This document shows positions 1 to 8,911 of a stretch of DNA of 64,000 bases, piece by piece. The stretch spans positions 3,837,001 to 3,901,000 of the forward strand of contig NZ_CP147518.1 of the NCBI RefSeq assembly GCF_037201965.1. Reading direction: 5' to 3'. The stretch is from Spirosoma sp. SC4-14. Lineage in GTDB: Bacteria; Bacteroidota; Bacteroidia; Cytophagales; Spirosomataceae. The notes below the pieces were generated by a model that did not search any database, was not told where the DNA came from, and saw only the letters and a list, made by a program, of their open reading frames with translations. Both the position numbers and the translations under genes were made by a program. Position 1 is the first letter of the stretch. Every line of letters begins with the position of its first letter.

Positions 1-438
1 GAAACCAACCAGATCGGTGCCGTTATCGGACCGGGTGGTAAAGTGGTTCAGGATATTCAGAAAGAGTCGGGTGCCGTTGTGAACATCGACGAACACGACA
101 ATGCGGGTTGGGTAAGCATTTTTGCCAATAACAAAGAGAGTATGAACAAAGCCGTTTCCCGCGTGAAAGGCATTGTGGCTGTACCTGAAGTTGGTGAAGT
201 ATATGTGGGTAAGGTGAAGACCATACAGCCCTTTGGCGCCTTTGTTGAATTTATGCCTGGCAAAGACGGACTTTTGCACATTTCCGAGATTAAGTGGGAG
301 CGCCTAGAATCGATGGACGGCGTCCTGCAGGTAGGGGAAGAGGTAACGGTAAAGTTGATTGACATTGATAAAAAGACTGGAAAGTACCGTTTATCACGTA
401 AAGTTCTTCTTCCAAAACCGGAGAACAAAAATGCTTAA
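1..438 (+). CDS. pnp: Polyribonucleotide nucleotidyltransferase, C-terminal part
   Basis: The frame is open from base 1, so the gene begins before the window. The visible 145 residues hold the end of PNPase: a KH domain with the motif [10 protein letters not shown] (residues 6-15 of the fragment), followed by an S1 RNA-binding domain (about residues 67-135, from [13 protein letters not shown] to YRLSRKVL). PNPase degrades RNA 3' to 5' by phosphorolysis, and KH plus S1 guide RNA into the catalytic ring. The catalytic RNase PH domains are outside the window. The tail after S1 is short and basic. rpoD follows 75 bases later on the same strand. Confidence 0.95.
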   Translation, partial: ETNQIGAVIGPGGKVVQDIQKESGAVVNIDEHDNAGWVSIFANNKESMNKAVSRVKGIVAVPEVGEVYVGKVKTIQPFGAFVEFMPGKDGLLHISEIKWERLESMDGVLQVGEEVTVKLIDIDKKTGKYRLSRKVLLPKPENKNA

Positions 439-513
439 GTGATTGTTACTTTTTTGTGTAATGCAACGTCAAAAGTTAGCGTTATATAGCCACCCAAATC
501 GGGGCAACGTATC

Positions 514-1377
514 ATGAGACAGCTAAAAATTTCAAAACAGATTACCAACCGCGAGAGCCAGTCGTTAGACAAGTACTTGCAGGAAATTGGTAAAGTAGAC
601 CTGCTTACGCCTGATGAGGAAGTAACGCTGGCCCAGAAAATTCGCGAAGGTGATCAACTGTCGCTGGAACGGTTAACGAAGGCTAACTTACGCTTCGTCG
701 TGTCGGTCGCTAAACAATATCAGAATCAGGGCCTTTCGCTGGGCGACCTGATCAATGAAGGCAACCTGGGTCTCATCAAAGCCGCTCAACGGTTTGATGA
801 AACGCGTGGATTTAAATTTATTTCGTACGCCGTTTGGTGGATTCGCCAGTCGATTCTGCAGGCATTGGCCGAACAGTCGCGGATTGTTCGTTTGCCACTG
901 AACCGGGTCGGATCGCTGAATAAGATTTCGAAAACGTTTTCGGACCTTGAACAAAAGTTTGAGCGCGAGCCTTCGCCCGAAGAGCTGGCGGCTGTGCTCG
1001 AAATCTCGGCGGCTGAAGTAGTCGATACCCTGAAAATTTCGGGCCGCCATGTGTCGATGGACGCTCCGTTTGTTCAGGGAGAAGAAAATAGCCTGCTCGA
1101 CGTACTCGAAAACGATGGTGAAGACAAACCCGACTCAGGCCTGATCAACGACTCGTTGCGTAAAGAAGTGCAGCGGGCACTCTCGACACTAACCCAGCGT
1201 GAAGCCGATGTTATTACGCTTTACTTTGGTCTGAATGGCGAACATGCCATGACGCTCGAAGAAATTGGGGAAAAATTCAACCTGACCCGCGAACGGGTCC
1301 GACAGATAAAAGAAAAAGCCATCCGTCGTCTGCGCCACACCTCCCGGTCGAAAGCGCTGAAAACGTATCTTGGTTAA
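514..1377 (+). CDS. rpoD: Primary sigma factor RpoD/SigA, short Bacteroidetes type
   Basis: The protein is the housekeeping sigma factor that directs RNA polymerase to promoters. It has 287 residues, the length usual in Bacteroidetes, where the long N-terminal region 1.1 is missing. In order: region 1.2 ([20 protein letters not shown]), region 2 with the core-binding and -10 melting helices ([20 protein letters not shown], then [13 protein letters not shown]), region 3, and region 4 ending in the -35 helix-turn-helix ([20 protein letters not shown]). The ATG at 514 gives the start [19 protein letters not shown] expected for the group. No Shine-Dalgarno is seen. A hairpin with a T-rich tail lies 25 bases after the stop. 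Confidence 0.97.
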   Translation: MRQLKISKQITNRESQSLDKYLQEIGKVDLLTPDEEVTLAQKIREGDQLSLERLTKANLRFVVSVAKQYQNQGLSLGDLINEGNLGLIKAAQRFDETRGFKFISYAVWWIRQSILQALAEQSRIVRLPLNRVGSLNKISKTFSDLEQKFEREPSPEELAAVLEISAAEVVDTLKISGRHVSMDAPFVQGEENSLLDVLENDGEDKPDSGLINDSLRKEVQRALSTLTQREADVITLYFGLNGEHAMTLEEIGEKFNLTRERVRQIKEKAIRRLRHTSRSKALKTYLG

Positions 1378-1402
1378 TGATCCTGTTTGTATGTGTGACA
1401 CG

Positions 1403-1436
1403 GGCTCCTGCGCAAGTGGGGGCCTTTGTTGTTTTT
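1403..1436 (+). terminator. Putative Rho-independent terminator of rpoD
   Basis: GGCTCC (1403-1408) can pair with GGGGCC (1419-1424), with one G-T wobble, around a 10-base loop. It is followed by the T-rich run TTTGTTGTTTTT. The stem is short, so support is moderate. Confidence 0.5.
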
Positions 1437-1558
1437 GACCTTTTCGAATTTATTTTAGAACAAAGGATGATAGGTTGTTACGATAGCCCGTTCCTGGCTA
1501 AGAAAAAATCTACATACTGTATTATTTCTATAAATTCGAAGGGTTAACCCGATGCAAG

Positions 1559-2245
1559 ATGAAAATACTGATTATAGAAGATGAGGTTAAAACCGTTCAG
1601 AGTATAAAGCAGGGGCTGGAGGAACATCAGTGGGAGGTCGATGTTGCCTACGACGGTATGATGGGGTTCCAGCTTGCCAGCCGCTCGCCTTATGTACTGA
1701 TCATTTCTGATATAATCCTGCCCGGCATGAATGGTCTGGAGCTGTGCCGGAAACTGCGGGAAGCTCAGGTGACTACACCAATTCTGATGCTAACGGCCCT
1801 GGGAACAACCGACGATAAAATTATTGGTCTGGATGCCGGTGCCGACGATTACCTGGTTAAGCCATTCGAATTCAGGGAGTTAATGGCTCGGGTCAGAGCG
1901 CTGACCCGTCGAACAAATACCCTGGCTCCTGCAACGCCATTTAATTTATTGAAGATTGCCGACCTGGAACTTAACCCAGATACGAAGCAGGTCATGCGGG
2001 CGGGCAAAGAAATTTCCCTGACGGCCAAGGAGTTTCAATTGCTGGAATATTTTTTGCGCCATCAGGGCCGGGTAATCTCAAAAGTTGAACTGGCGGAGAA
2101 ACTCTGGGATCTGACGTTTGATACGGGAACCAACATCATTGAGGTATATATCAATTTTCTACGCAAAAAAATAGACAGAGACTTTGAGCCTAAATTGCTC
2201 CATACACAAATTGGTATGGGGTATGTCGTTAAGTTAGTGTCGTGA
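1559..2245 (+). CDS. OmpR/PhoB-family response regulator
   Basis: The receiver domain spans about residues 1-115. It has the acidic pair E7/D8, the phospho-acceptor D51 in SDIILPGMNG, a conserved Thr in LMLTAL and the Lys in LVKPFEF. A winged-helix DNA-binding domain follows (about residues 130-228, ending in the wing GMGYVVKLVS). The protein should bind promoter DNA when phosphorylated by the kinase encoded next. The TGA stop shares a base with the kinase ATG, so the two are translationally coupled. The perfect palindrome GGGTTAACCC lies at 1541-1550, eight bases before the ATG, and could be an autoregulatory site. The likeness is to CusR/CopR-type regulators, but the signal is not readable from sequence. 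Confidence 0.93.
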   Translation: MKILIIEDEVKTVQSIKQGLEEHQWEVDVAYDGMMGFQLASRSPYVLIISDIILPGMNGLELCRKLREAQVTTPILMLTALGTTDDKIIGLDAGADDYLVKPFEFRELMARVRALTRRTNTLAPATPFNLLKIADLELNPDTKQVMRAGKEISLTAKEFQLLEYFLRHQGRVISKVELAEKLWDLTFDTGTNIIEVYINFLRKKIDRDFEPKLLHTQIGMGYVVKLVS

Positions 2246-3627
2246 TGGTCAATATCCGTACCCGGCTCACTTACCAGTTTGTCGTACTGGTAACGCTTAT
2301 TCTGCTTGTTTTTTCACTGGGGGTTTATTTTTTCAGTAAGCTATACCTGGAAAAACGCTTTTTCAAGCGGCTTCAGGACCGGGCTATTACGACTACTACG
2401 TTGCTGTTCGATTTGCAGCAAACCGACAGTACGGTGTTGCGGCTGATTGATGCGGGCGATAAGGAACCACTGCTCAACGAAAATATTTCGATTTACAATC
2501 AGCGGAACAGAGAAGTGCTGTTTTCTACAAATCCGGCCAATACTCAATTTCACGCTCAGTTTATTCCACTGCTCGATTCAACAGCGCAGACACTTTACCT
2601 GCACCAGAATGACTATCAGATTGTGGCCATTCATTTGGCGCGGGGTAACGATAGTAACTGGGTGATTGTGAGTGGCATCGATCAAAGCGGGCTGGATGCG
2701 CTTGACGACCTGAGGAAAATCCTGATCATTATGATTCTGGCTGCTGTGTTGTTGCTGAGTGTGTCGGGATGGTTTTTTGCCGACCGGGCGCTGGCCCCAA
2801 TGTCGGGAATTATCCAGCAGGTAAATGCCATATTTCCGGCCAATGTCGGAAGGCGCGTCGAGCACCCGAACCGCACAGACGAAATTGGCTTGCTGGTAGC
2901 CACCTTCAATCAACTCCTCGACCGTATCGAGCAGGCCATGCATGCCCAGAAAATGTTTATCGCCAATGTGTCGCATGAACTGAAAAACCCTCTTACAAAA
3001 ATTAACTCGCAGATCGACGTAGCCCTGATTCAGAAGCGGAACCCAGAGGCTTATCAACGAACGCTACAGTCTTTGCAGGAGGATATGCGAACGCTTACTC
3101 AGCTAACGAATACCCTGCTGGAACTGGCAAACACATCGGTGCAGGCTAAAAACCTGAAATTTGAACCTGTTCGGATGGATGAACTGCTCTGGGAAACAAA
3201 AATACAGGTCCTGGAGTGGCACGCAGATTATCAGGTACAACTCAGCTTTCCCGAGTTTTCTGACAATGAGGACGATCTGATTGTAGAGGGGAATCGGGCT
3301 GCGCTCAGGGTGTTGTTGACAAACCTGATCGATAATGCCTGTAAATTTTCGCCGACCCAAACAGCGAAAGTCGATTTTCGATCCCGGGCGGGCAAACTTA
3401 CGATTGCTGTTTTCAATGAAGGACCGGCGATTCCAGCCCTTGATTTGCCTTATATTTTTCAGCCCTTTTTTCGGAGTTATGCCACGGCCCTGTCCAGCAA
3501 GGGGCATGGCGTGGGCCTGGCCGTTGTTGCGCAGATCGTTCAGATTCATCAGGGGACTATTTCGGTTCGCTCAACGCCCGAAGGCACTACTTTTTTGCTG
3601 TCGCTGACCAGTGCAGCCGCATTTTAA
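2245..3627 (+). CDS. Sensor histidine kinase, CusS-like architecture
   Basis: The protein is a membrane kinase and partner of the preceding regulator. TM1 is near residues 9-30 and TM2 near 158-178, and a roughly 125-residue sensor loop lies between them on the outside. A HAMP linker follows (ADRALAPMSGI to FNQLLDRIEQ). The H-box is FIANVSHELKNPLT with phospho-acceptor His244. The ATP-binding domain has an N-box NLIDNACKFS and G2 box GHGVGLAVV. The G1 box is the relaxed form FNEGPAIP in place of DxGxG. A GTG at 2242 is also in frame, but the ATG at 2245 gives the usual TGATG stop-start overlap. Confidence 0.92.
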   Translation: MVNIRTRLTYQFVVLVTLILLVFSLGVYFFSKLYLEKRFFKRLQDRAITTTTLLFDLQQTDSTVLRLIDAGDKEPLLNENISIYNQRNREVLFSTNPANTQFHAQFIPLLDSTAQTLYLHQNDYQIVAIHLARGNDSNWVIVSGIDQSGLDALDDLRKILIIMILAAVLLLSVSGWFFADRALAPMSGIIQQVNAIFPANVGRRVEHPNRTDEIGLLVATFNQLLDRIEQAMHAQKMFIANVSHELKNPLTKINSQIDVALIQKRNPEAYQRTLQSLQEDMRTLTQLTNTLLELANTSVQAKNLKFEPVRMDELLWETKIQVLEWHADYQVQLSFPEFSDNEDDLIVEGNRAALRVLLTNLIDNACKFSPTQTAKVDFRSRAGKLTIAVFNEGPAIPALDLPYIFQPFFRSYATALSSKGHGVGLAVVAQIVQIHQGTISVRSTPEGTTFLLSLTSAAAF

Positions 3628-3702
3628 GGTAAATTTAAAGTCAGCTTAAGTCGTCCTTAAGTTTGCTGTTGTTCTTTTGCAGACGAACGATAACGCAGGA
3701 CT

Positions 3703-4653
3703 ATGGAAGCCGAAGTAACAACCAACCGCCAGGGAGCTGTCAATATGACCATTGGGGCATTGCTGGGTATTCTGGCGCTACTGGCCTATTTGTTTATTGG
3801 CTCCCGAAACGAAACCCTTGAGGTTCAGAAACTTCTGACATCCAAAGTTGAGCAATTTGCTGCAACCCAAAGTAAGCTCGATTCCATAGCGAACGTACTG
3901 GACGAAAAAATTATTGAAGTTCGTCAGCTCGGAGGAAATATTGCTGAACTGGAACGGATCAAACGCCAGCTTAACAACGATAAGAAAAAACTTAAATACG
4001 ATCTGAGTTTTTCCATCCAGCAATACAATTTAAAGATTCAGGATTATAAACGGTTTCTGGCGCAGAACGAAGCCGATATTCGTCGGCTTCGCGACGAAAA
4101 TGGTACGCTACGTAGCCGGGCGCGGGCTCTTGAAGAAGAAAAAGAAACGATTCTGAGCGAGAATGAGGGGCTGAAACATGAGAAAGAAGCGCTGGCTCAA
4201 ACGGTAGTGGACTATTCGATTCAGAATGCTGACCTAAAAAATAAAGTAACCCTGGCTTCGGCCCTGAAAGCGGTAAACGTACAGCTAACCGCACTGGCCG
4301 CCAACGGAAAAGAACGCCGGGGAAGTGCCTTCAAAGCATCGCGTATTGATCGGCTGAAAATTTCATTTATACTGCCTGCCAATCCGGTTGCCGCCAAAAA
4401 CTATAAAGATATCTACGTTCGGATTCTGGATGCCAACGGGGCCGTTGTCAGCGAGAGCGGTATTGGTGGCGTACTTTGGTATGAAGGGCGCGAACTTGGA
4501 TACAGTACGCACCAGGCTGTGCTTTTTGAGAATAACGATCAGCAGGTCGATATCTATTTTCGGCGCGATGCGGCTTACAAGCCCGGTGCGTATACGGTGG
4601 AGTTATATGCCGAAGGTTTTCAGATTGGCGACGGGCGTTTTGACGTAAAATAA
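3703..4653 (+). CDS. Membrane-anchored coiled-coil protein of unknown function
   Basis: I do not recognise a named family. The 316 residues show one N-terminal membrane segment (about residues 15-32, MTIGALLGILALLAYLFIGS), then a long charged coiled coil (about 35-190) rich in Glu, Lys, Gln and Leu heptads. The C-terminal domain (about 205-316) looks beta-rich, with segments such as YKDIYVRILDANGAV and QVDIYFRRDAAYKPG. The domain order suggests a protein anchored in the inner membrane, with a periplasmic stalk and a beta-sandwich head. The start at 3703 puts the membrane segment close to the N-terminus. It lies downstream of the two-component pair and upstream of an EEP-fold protein, all on the same strand. 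Confidence 0.75.
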   Translation: MEAEVTTNRQGAVNMTIGALLGILALLAYLFIGSRNETLEVQKLLTSKVEQFAATQSKLDSIANVLDEKIIEVRQLGGNIAELERIKRQLNNDKKKLKYDLSFSIQQYNLKIQDYKRFLAQNEADIRRLRDENGTLRSRARALEEEKETILSENEGLKHEKEALAQTVVDYSIQNADLKNKVTLASALKAVNVQLTALAANGKERRGSAFKASRIDRLKISFILPANPVAAKNYKDIYVRILDANGAVVSESGIGGVLWYEGRELGYSTHQAVLFENNDQQVDIYFRRDAAYKPGAYTVELYAEGFQIGDGRFDVK

Positions 4654-4699
4654 ACGCATCGTAGTTAGGAATCATATCTATTCACTCAACGGTCAGCCT

Positions 4700-5887
4700 A
4701 TGGTAAGCTTTCATAAACTTATAGAACGTATTACGCCGATTCTGCACTTGTTCTGGAAAACAGCAGGGAATAGGGCCCGGCTGGTGTATGGCAAATACCG
4801 GCAGTTTCCAATTGCCTATACGGCACTCAGCTATCTTTACTTTACCATCGCTTTCTGCTACTATCCGGTTGTTGGCCACTGGTTAACCGGATTCGTTATG
4901 ATGAGCCTGCCACTGGCAATTCCCTGCGGATTGTGGGCCAGTGGATATCTGTTTTATAAACGCCAGAATATGGTAGCAACGGCTGGCCTGATCTGGGTGT
5001 TGTTTTCCTTTCTGGTCGTAAAACGGCTGGTGGGTATGCGGGCTGGGGATGTGGAAATCAGTCAGGAACAGACGCTCAATGTACTGAGTTTTAATAGTGA
5101 GACGTTTCCGAAAGAGGCCAGTAAGCAATTCGATGCATCGGCTCTCAAAGCCGATATTGCCTGCTTTCAGGAGTATTCACCGAATAGTCAGATTGAAAGC
5201 CAGTATGCGGATAAAGTCGAAAAACTAACGTGTTTCGATGAAGATCGGGAGATTGGGCTGGCGTTATTTTCAAAATACCCAATCATAAACCAGTACGGGC
5301 ACATCTGGAATCGGGTGAAGGGCCCCGATATTAATGGGTTTCTGTGCGCCGATATTGCTTATGGAACCGATACGATTCGGGTCGTAAATGTCCATTTGTG
5401 GTCGATGGGTGTACGGACTAACCAGGCAATTGCCGCGCTGAAGGCAGGTCAACTGCGCCGGTTTGCGTATGAAGTGATGGACACTTTCGGACGGCTGAAA
5501 GAAGGGTTCGAGCATCGAAACGAACAGTTTCGGGAGGTAGAAACTTACGTCGTTGGCAGCCGCTATCCTGTCATTATTTGTGGCGATTTTAACGAAACGC
5601 CCATTGGGTATTCCTACGGTAAGCTTAGCCGGAATTTTAGAAATGCGTTTGAGGAAGCCGGGCAGGGGTTGGGTTTTACCCTGAATCGTCATCCATATTG
5701 TGTTCGTATCGATCAGCAGTTTGTTAGCGCTGACTGGTATATAAAAACCTGCCAGACCTTATCCGGAATCTCCTTTTCTGATCATTTTCCGGTACTGGCT
5801 CAATATGTGCTGAAAAAATCGTTGCAGGCTCCAGGGGCAATTATTTCCCATAACAACGGACTTGGTCAGTCGCTGGCTACGAAGTAG
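4700..5887 (+). CDS. Endonuclease/exonuclease/phosphatase (EEP) family protein, membrane-anchored
   Basis: The N-terminal third has hydrophobic segments (about residues 33-58, 62-85 and 93-113). A C-terminal EEP domain follows, with LNVLSFNSETF at its first strand, IACFQEYS carrying the metal-binding Glu, VVNVHLWS, the DFN motif ICGDFNETPIGYSYGKL and the terminal SFSDHFPVLAQY with its catalytic-type Asp-His. EEP enzymes are metal-dependent phosphodiesterases acting on nucleic acids or on lipid and sugar phosphates. The substrate here is unknown. Membrane anchoring with the catalytic domain probably outside argues against DNA repair. A perfect 20-bp inverted repeat follows the stop. Confidence 0.85.
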   Translation: MVSFHKLIERITPILHLFWKTAGNRARLVYGKYRQFPIAYTALSYLYFTIAFCYYPVVGHWLTGFVMMSLPLAIPCGLWASGYLFYKRQNMVATAGLIWVLFSFLVVKRLVGMRAGDVEISQEQTLNVLSFNSETFPKEASKQFDASALKADIACFQEYSPNSQIESQYADKVEKLTCFDEDREIGLALFSKYPIINQYGHIWNRVKGPDINGFLCADIAYGTDTIRVVNVHLWSMGVRTNQAIAALKAGQLRRFAYEVMDTFGRLKEGFEHRNEQFREVETYVVGSRYPVIICGDFNETPIGYSYGKLSRNFRNAFEEAGQGLGFTLNRHPYCVRIDQQFVSADWYIKTCQTLSGISFSDHFPVLAQYVLKKSLQAPGAIISHNNGLGQSLATK

Positions 5888-5898
5888 TACGTTTTATC

Positions 5899-5939
5899 CA
5901 ACTAAAAAAGCTACCGCTCAGCGGTAGCTTTTTTAGTTG
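5899..5939. terminator. Bidirectional hairpin terminator
   Basis: This is a perfect inverted repeat with 20-base arms at 5899-5918 and 5920-5939. The GC-rich core GCTACCG/CGGTAGC is flanked by A-runs on the left and T-runs on the right, so each strand sees a stem followed by a U-tract. It serves the plus-strand EEP gene and the convergent minus-strand SPOR gene. Confidence 0.9.
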
Positions 5940-5954
5940 ACAGTATCCGTTGGC

Positions 5955-7076
5955 TTAATGCTTATAAATCCAGGGCTCGGTACCCGCTACCGCACCAACG
6001 GCAGTCATCCGGGCAACGGCTTCCTCGCGAATGGCTGATCCGGCAGCCGCTACTTTATACAATTGCCCGGATTGGCTGGGGATAATTACGTAAGCATCAG
6101 TATAGCCCGCTTTTTTGAGTTGACGTCTGAATCGGAGGGCATTTTGTTTACTGGAAAAACTACCAGCTATAACTGTATAGTAAGGCGTAAGTCGAGCTGG
6201 TTTCGCTTCGGCAACCGGCGCTACCACCTGGGGTTTCGCAACGGGAACCGTTTCAGGCGCTTTCTCAACGATAGGCTCCGGGCTGGCAACAACCGCTGGC
6301 TGAATGGGTTGAGGGGCTGGCTTCTCTGAAGCGGGGATTACCCGAACGGGTGTTGCAGCAGGCGAAGGGGCGGGTTTGTCGGCTTCAAATACCTGAGCCA
6401 TTCCTTCAAAAAAAGACGCTGGAATCCGAAACAGGTTAGACGGATCGAGACTGCTTTGTAAGGATTGCCCCGGCTGCACAACGGATGAATAGCTAAACAG
6501 GCCTAACGAACCAATCAACAGCATTGTTGCCGCAACACGCCAGTAAGAACGGGAGGGGCGGAGGGGCTCAATAACGGTATCTTCTTCGCGAACCAGAACG
6601 GGGCCAACAGCCGTAATGGGTACGGCTTCGATGGCGGGTTCTGGTTTGGCCAGTCTGTCGACCAATTGGGCCGAAATAGCACTCATGCCATAAGCCTCCC
6701 CAAAAAAATTATGCCGCAGGCTCGGGTCAAACTGAAGGCGACCTTCTTCATTCCGGGTAAAGGTACCAATACCATCCAGTTCAAAACGACCGGTATAGTC
6801 GACCTGCTGCCGGAGCTCACCGACAAACTGGCTAATATGCCGCTGAGCACCCTCACGGGTAACGGGCTCATGAAGCATAATATAATTCGACAGTATACCA
6901 TCGTCGAGACGAAGCGCTTCGTTGAAAGCTACCCGTTTGCGGGGAGGAAGGTATAACCCACTGGTTTCCGTAAAGGATGCTGGCTGGTAATGGGTGAGGA
7001 AAGCACCCAGTTCTGGTACAACTACACAGTCGTACTGATACAGCAACTTTTTGAGATAGTCATTGACGGAAGCCAT
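5955..7076 (-). CDS. HU-CCDC81 and SPOR domain-containing membrane protein
   Basis: The 373 residues are built of an N-terminal prokaryotic CCDC81-like HU region (about residues 1-135, with YDCVVVPELGAFLTHY and GRFELDGIGTFTRNEEG), one membrane segment (about 178-200), a Pro/Ala/Val-rich periplasmic linker and a C-terminal SPOR domain (about 295-370, from YYTVIAGSFSSKQNALRFRR). SPOR domains bind glycan strands stripped of peptide at division sites. HU-type domains in this family are cytoplasmic and may bind DNA or protein. The topology would connect cytoplasm to cell wall. It is the last gene of a minus-strand run with a beta-barrel protein and a giant TPR protein, so an envelope role is likely. 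Confidence 0.88.
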   Translation of the reverse strand: MASVNDYLKKLLYQYDCVVVPELGAFLTHYQPASFTETSGLYLPPRKRVAFNEALRLDDGILSNYIMLHEPVTREGAQRHISQFVGELRQQVDYTGRFELDGIGTFTRNEEGRLQFDPSLRHNFFGEAYGMSAISAQLVDRLAKPEPAIEAVPITAVGPVLVREEDTVIEPLRPSRSYWRVAATMLLIGSLGLFSYSSVVQPGQSLQSSLDPSNLFRIPASFFEGMAQVFEADKPAPSPAATPVRVIPASEKPAPQPIQPAVVASPEPIVEKAPETVPVAKPQVVAPVAEAKPARLTPYYTVIAGSFSSKQNALRFRRQLKKAGYTDAYVIIPSQSGQLYKVAAAGSAIREEAVARMTAVGAVAGTEPWIYKH

Positions 7077-7094
7077 AGTGTGTGTCGGCGGAGG

Positions 7095-8768
7095 TTAGAA
7101 TGAATAACTAATTCCTCCGAGAAAGTTAAGGCCTTGCGATTGATAATACAAATATCGCTGGTAATTCTGGCTAAAGATATTATTTAACGAAACAAACGCA
7201 GAGACCTGTTTCCCTAGGAAATAGTCAATTTTAATGTTGGCGTCGTAGATGGGTTTTAGGGTATAGACGACGTTGGAAGTGAAGTTTTTGTTTTTGATTC
7301 CCTCATAAAAATACAAATCAGCCGTGATAAATAATTTTTTGTTCAGGATATAGGAGTTCGACCAGGTTCCGGCAAAACGCGGACGGCCCCAGGCTTCCTC
7401 CAGCCGGTCGAGTCCATAGCGGAAAAAGTCACCTTTTAGTGTAGAACGGAACTTGTCTTTTTGCGTATAAGCCAGTTGTGCCGAAATCGTTAACACCCGC
7501 GAAATGCCCCCATCATAGAGAACAAAAAACTTAGTTGTATCGGGGTAGGTATTGTTAAAAGTCGAAAAATCGCGGTAACTGGCATAGGAAACCTTTCCTT
7601 CGTACGAAAAACCGCCACCCAGGCTACCTTTCGATCCGCCGTAGATATCCAGTGTCTTAACAGTGTTAACTAAAAGTACTTGTGGAGCTAACCATTTGTT
7701 TTCGCTTAATAATGAGCGCAATGTATTTCGGTTGATGTCGCCATCAACACCGGCAAAGAAATGAATGTTGTTGACGGGCGCCACATCGATATCCAGTACC
7801 GGAAACGCCCGGGTGTTGTTGATACCCTGCCGTTGGTCGGTTTGATTTACTGCATTGATCCCGGCCGTTATCGTAAACAGCGATGAGGTATATTTGAAGG
7901 TAGGCTTTACCCGAAACAGATTCCGGTTATCGACAATCGACCCATCGCTACGCTGGGTAACGAAGGCATCGGCCGCTACCAGCGCAAAGAAATTGTCCGA
8001 AATGCCGAGAGAGGCATTGAAATTGGTTCCCCAGTCGACCTCCGAAGCATTGAAGCGGTCGTGCAGGGAGGTAATGCCTGTACGTAACGAGTAGTCGATG
8101 GCGTTGTCGGAGTTGGCATTTTCGATGCCTACCCGGAAATTGATCGTATTGAGCCGTTGTTTGATATTGTCGGGGTTAAAGTCGGGCGATGCGGCAAACT
8201 CGCGGCTGTAGCCATAAAAGTTATACGCATTCCGGTCAAAACCCAGATCACCCTGTAGTTTGAACGAATTGGTCAGGTATTTTCCCGTAACTTTTAGTCG
8301 GGTATCGCTCTGCGACGAATTTTTTCCATCGACAGGCCCAATGCCCGAGGAGAGATGCCGTAAGGAGCCTTCCAGCGACAGATTCGACAGGGTATTAACG
8401 CCCACAAACCCTTCGCCGTAGAACGAACTGTAGTTACCCGCGCCGAGCTTTACGTAGTTATTATAGGCTGGATTATCGTCGGCCTGGCCAGCGGCTGGCG
8501 TCAGCACTCCTGGCGTAATGCGTGGATCGCCTACGGTTAGTTTTCGGTCTTCGAATTCGTAAGTCATCTTACGTTGTTCGGCCGAGGGTTTCACCGACGG
8601 GATTTTATCGAAGAGCCGATTGGCGGGCGGGAGTTCGATTTTACGGCTTTTTTCAACCGTAATTTCCTGATTATCGACTTCGCCGACCCGGGTGGGTTTG
8701 GGCTGCTGCGCCAGCAGGGGAGTCGACAGGGCCAGCAAAGAGAATGTAAGTAGGGGACGTACTTTCAT
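7095..8768 (-). CDS. Outer-membrane beta-barrel (TonB-dependent receptor-like) protein
   Basis: The start at 8768 gives a clean signal peptide (MKVRPLLTFSLLALSTPLLA, cut before QQPKPTRV). An upstream in-frame ATG at 8870 lies in simple repeats and is unlikely. The mature protein, about 540 residues, alternates short aromatic-rich strands typical of an outer-membrane barrel, such as FKLQGDLGFDRNAYNFYGYS and FAGTWSNSYILNKKLFITAD. It ends in an aromatic residue (GGISYSF), the usual barrel-assembly signal. I see no clear plug domain, so a porin-like or receptor-derived barrel is possible. The HU/SPOR gene follows after 18 bases. Distance to the TPR gene upstream is about 140 bases filled by repeats. 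Confidence 0.82.
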   Translation of the reverse strand: MKVRPLLTFSLLALSTPLLAQQPKPTRVGEVDNQEITVEKSRKIELPPANRLFDKIPSVKPSAEQRKMTYEFEDRKLTVGDPRITPGVLTPAAGQADDNPAYNNYVKLGAGNYSSFYGEGFVGVNTLSNLSLEGSLRHLSSGIGPVDGKNSSQSDTRLKVTGKYLTNSFKLQGDLGFDRNAYNFYGYSREFAASPDFNPDNIKQRLNTINFRVGIENANSDNAIDYSLRTGITSLHDRFNASEVDWGTNFNASLGISDNFFALVAADAFVTQRSDGSIVDNRNLFRVKPTFKYTSSLFTITAGINAVNQTDQRQGINNTRAFPVLDIDVAPVNNIHFFAGVDGDINRNTLRSLLSENKWLAPQVLLVNTVKTLDIYGGSKGSLGGGFSYEGKVSYASYRDFSTFNNTYPDTTKFFVLYDGGISRVLTISAQLAYTQKDKFRSTLKGDFFRYGLDRLEEAWGRPRFAGTWSNSYILNKKLFITADLYFYEGIKNKNFTSNVVYTLKPIYDANIKIDYFLGKQVSAFVSLNNIFSQNYQRYLYYQSQGLNFLGGISYSF

Positions 8769-8779
8769 AGTGAATGTAC

Positions 8780-8905
8780 GACGAACGACGAACGACGAAC
8801 GCGAATGATGAATGATGAATGATAAATGATGAGTAAGCGTCCTGTTTTGGGAGCACTCATCATTTATCATTCATCATCTATCATTCATCATTCATCATTG
8901 ATCAC
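8780..8905. repeat. Heptanucleotide tandem repeats forming a 23-bp inverted repeat
   Basis: The spacer between two minus-strand genes is built of 7-base units: CGACGAA about three times (from 8780), then AATGATG-type units, and on the right ATTCATC-type units. A perfect 23-bp inverted repeat pairs 8812-8834 with 8855-8877 around a 20-base loop. The same ATTCATC unit recurs at 62612-62637. Function unknown; it may act as an RNA hairpin between the TPR and barrel genes. Confidence 0.85.
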
Positions 8906-8911
8906 TCATCA

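Noticed and set aside
8780-8905. CRISPR-like array of short repeats
   Set aside because: The units are 7 bases long and directly adjacent, without unique spacers, and no cas genes are near.
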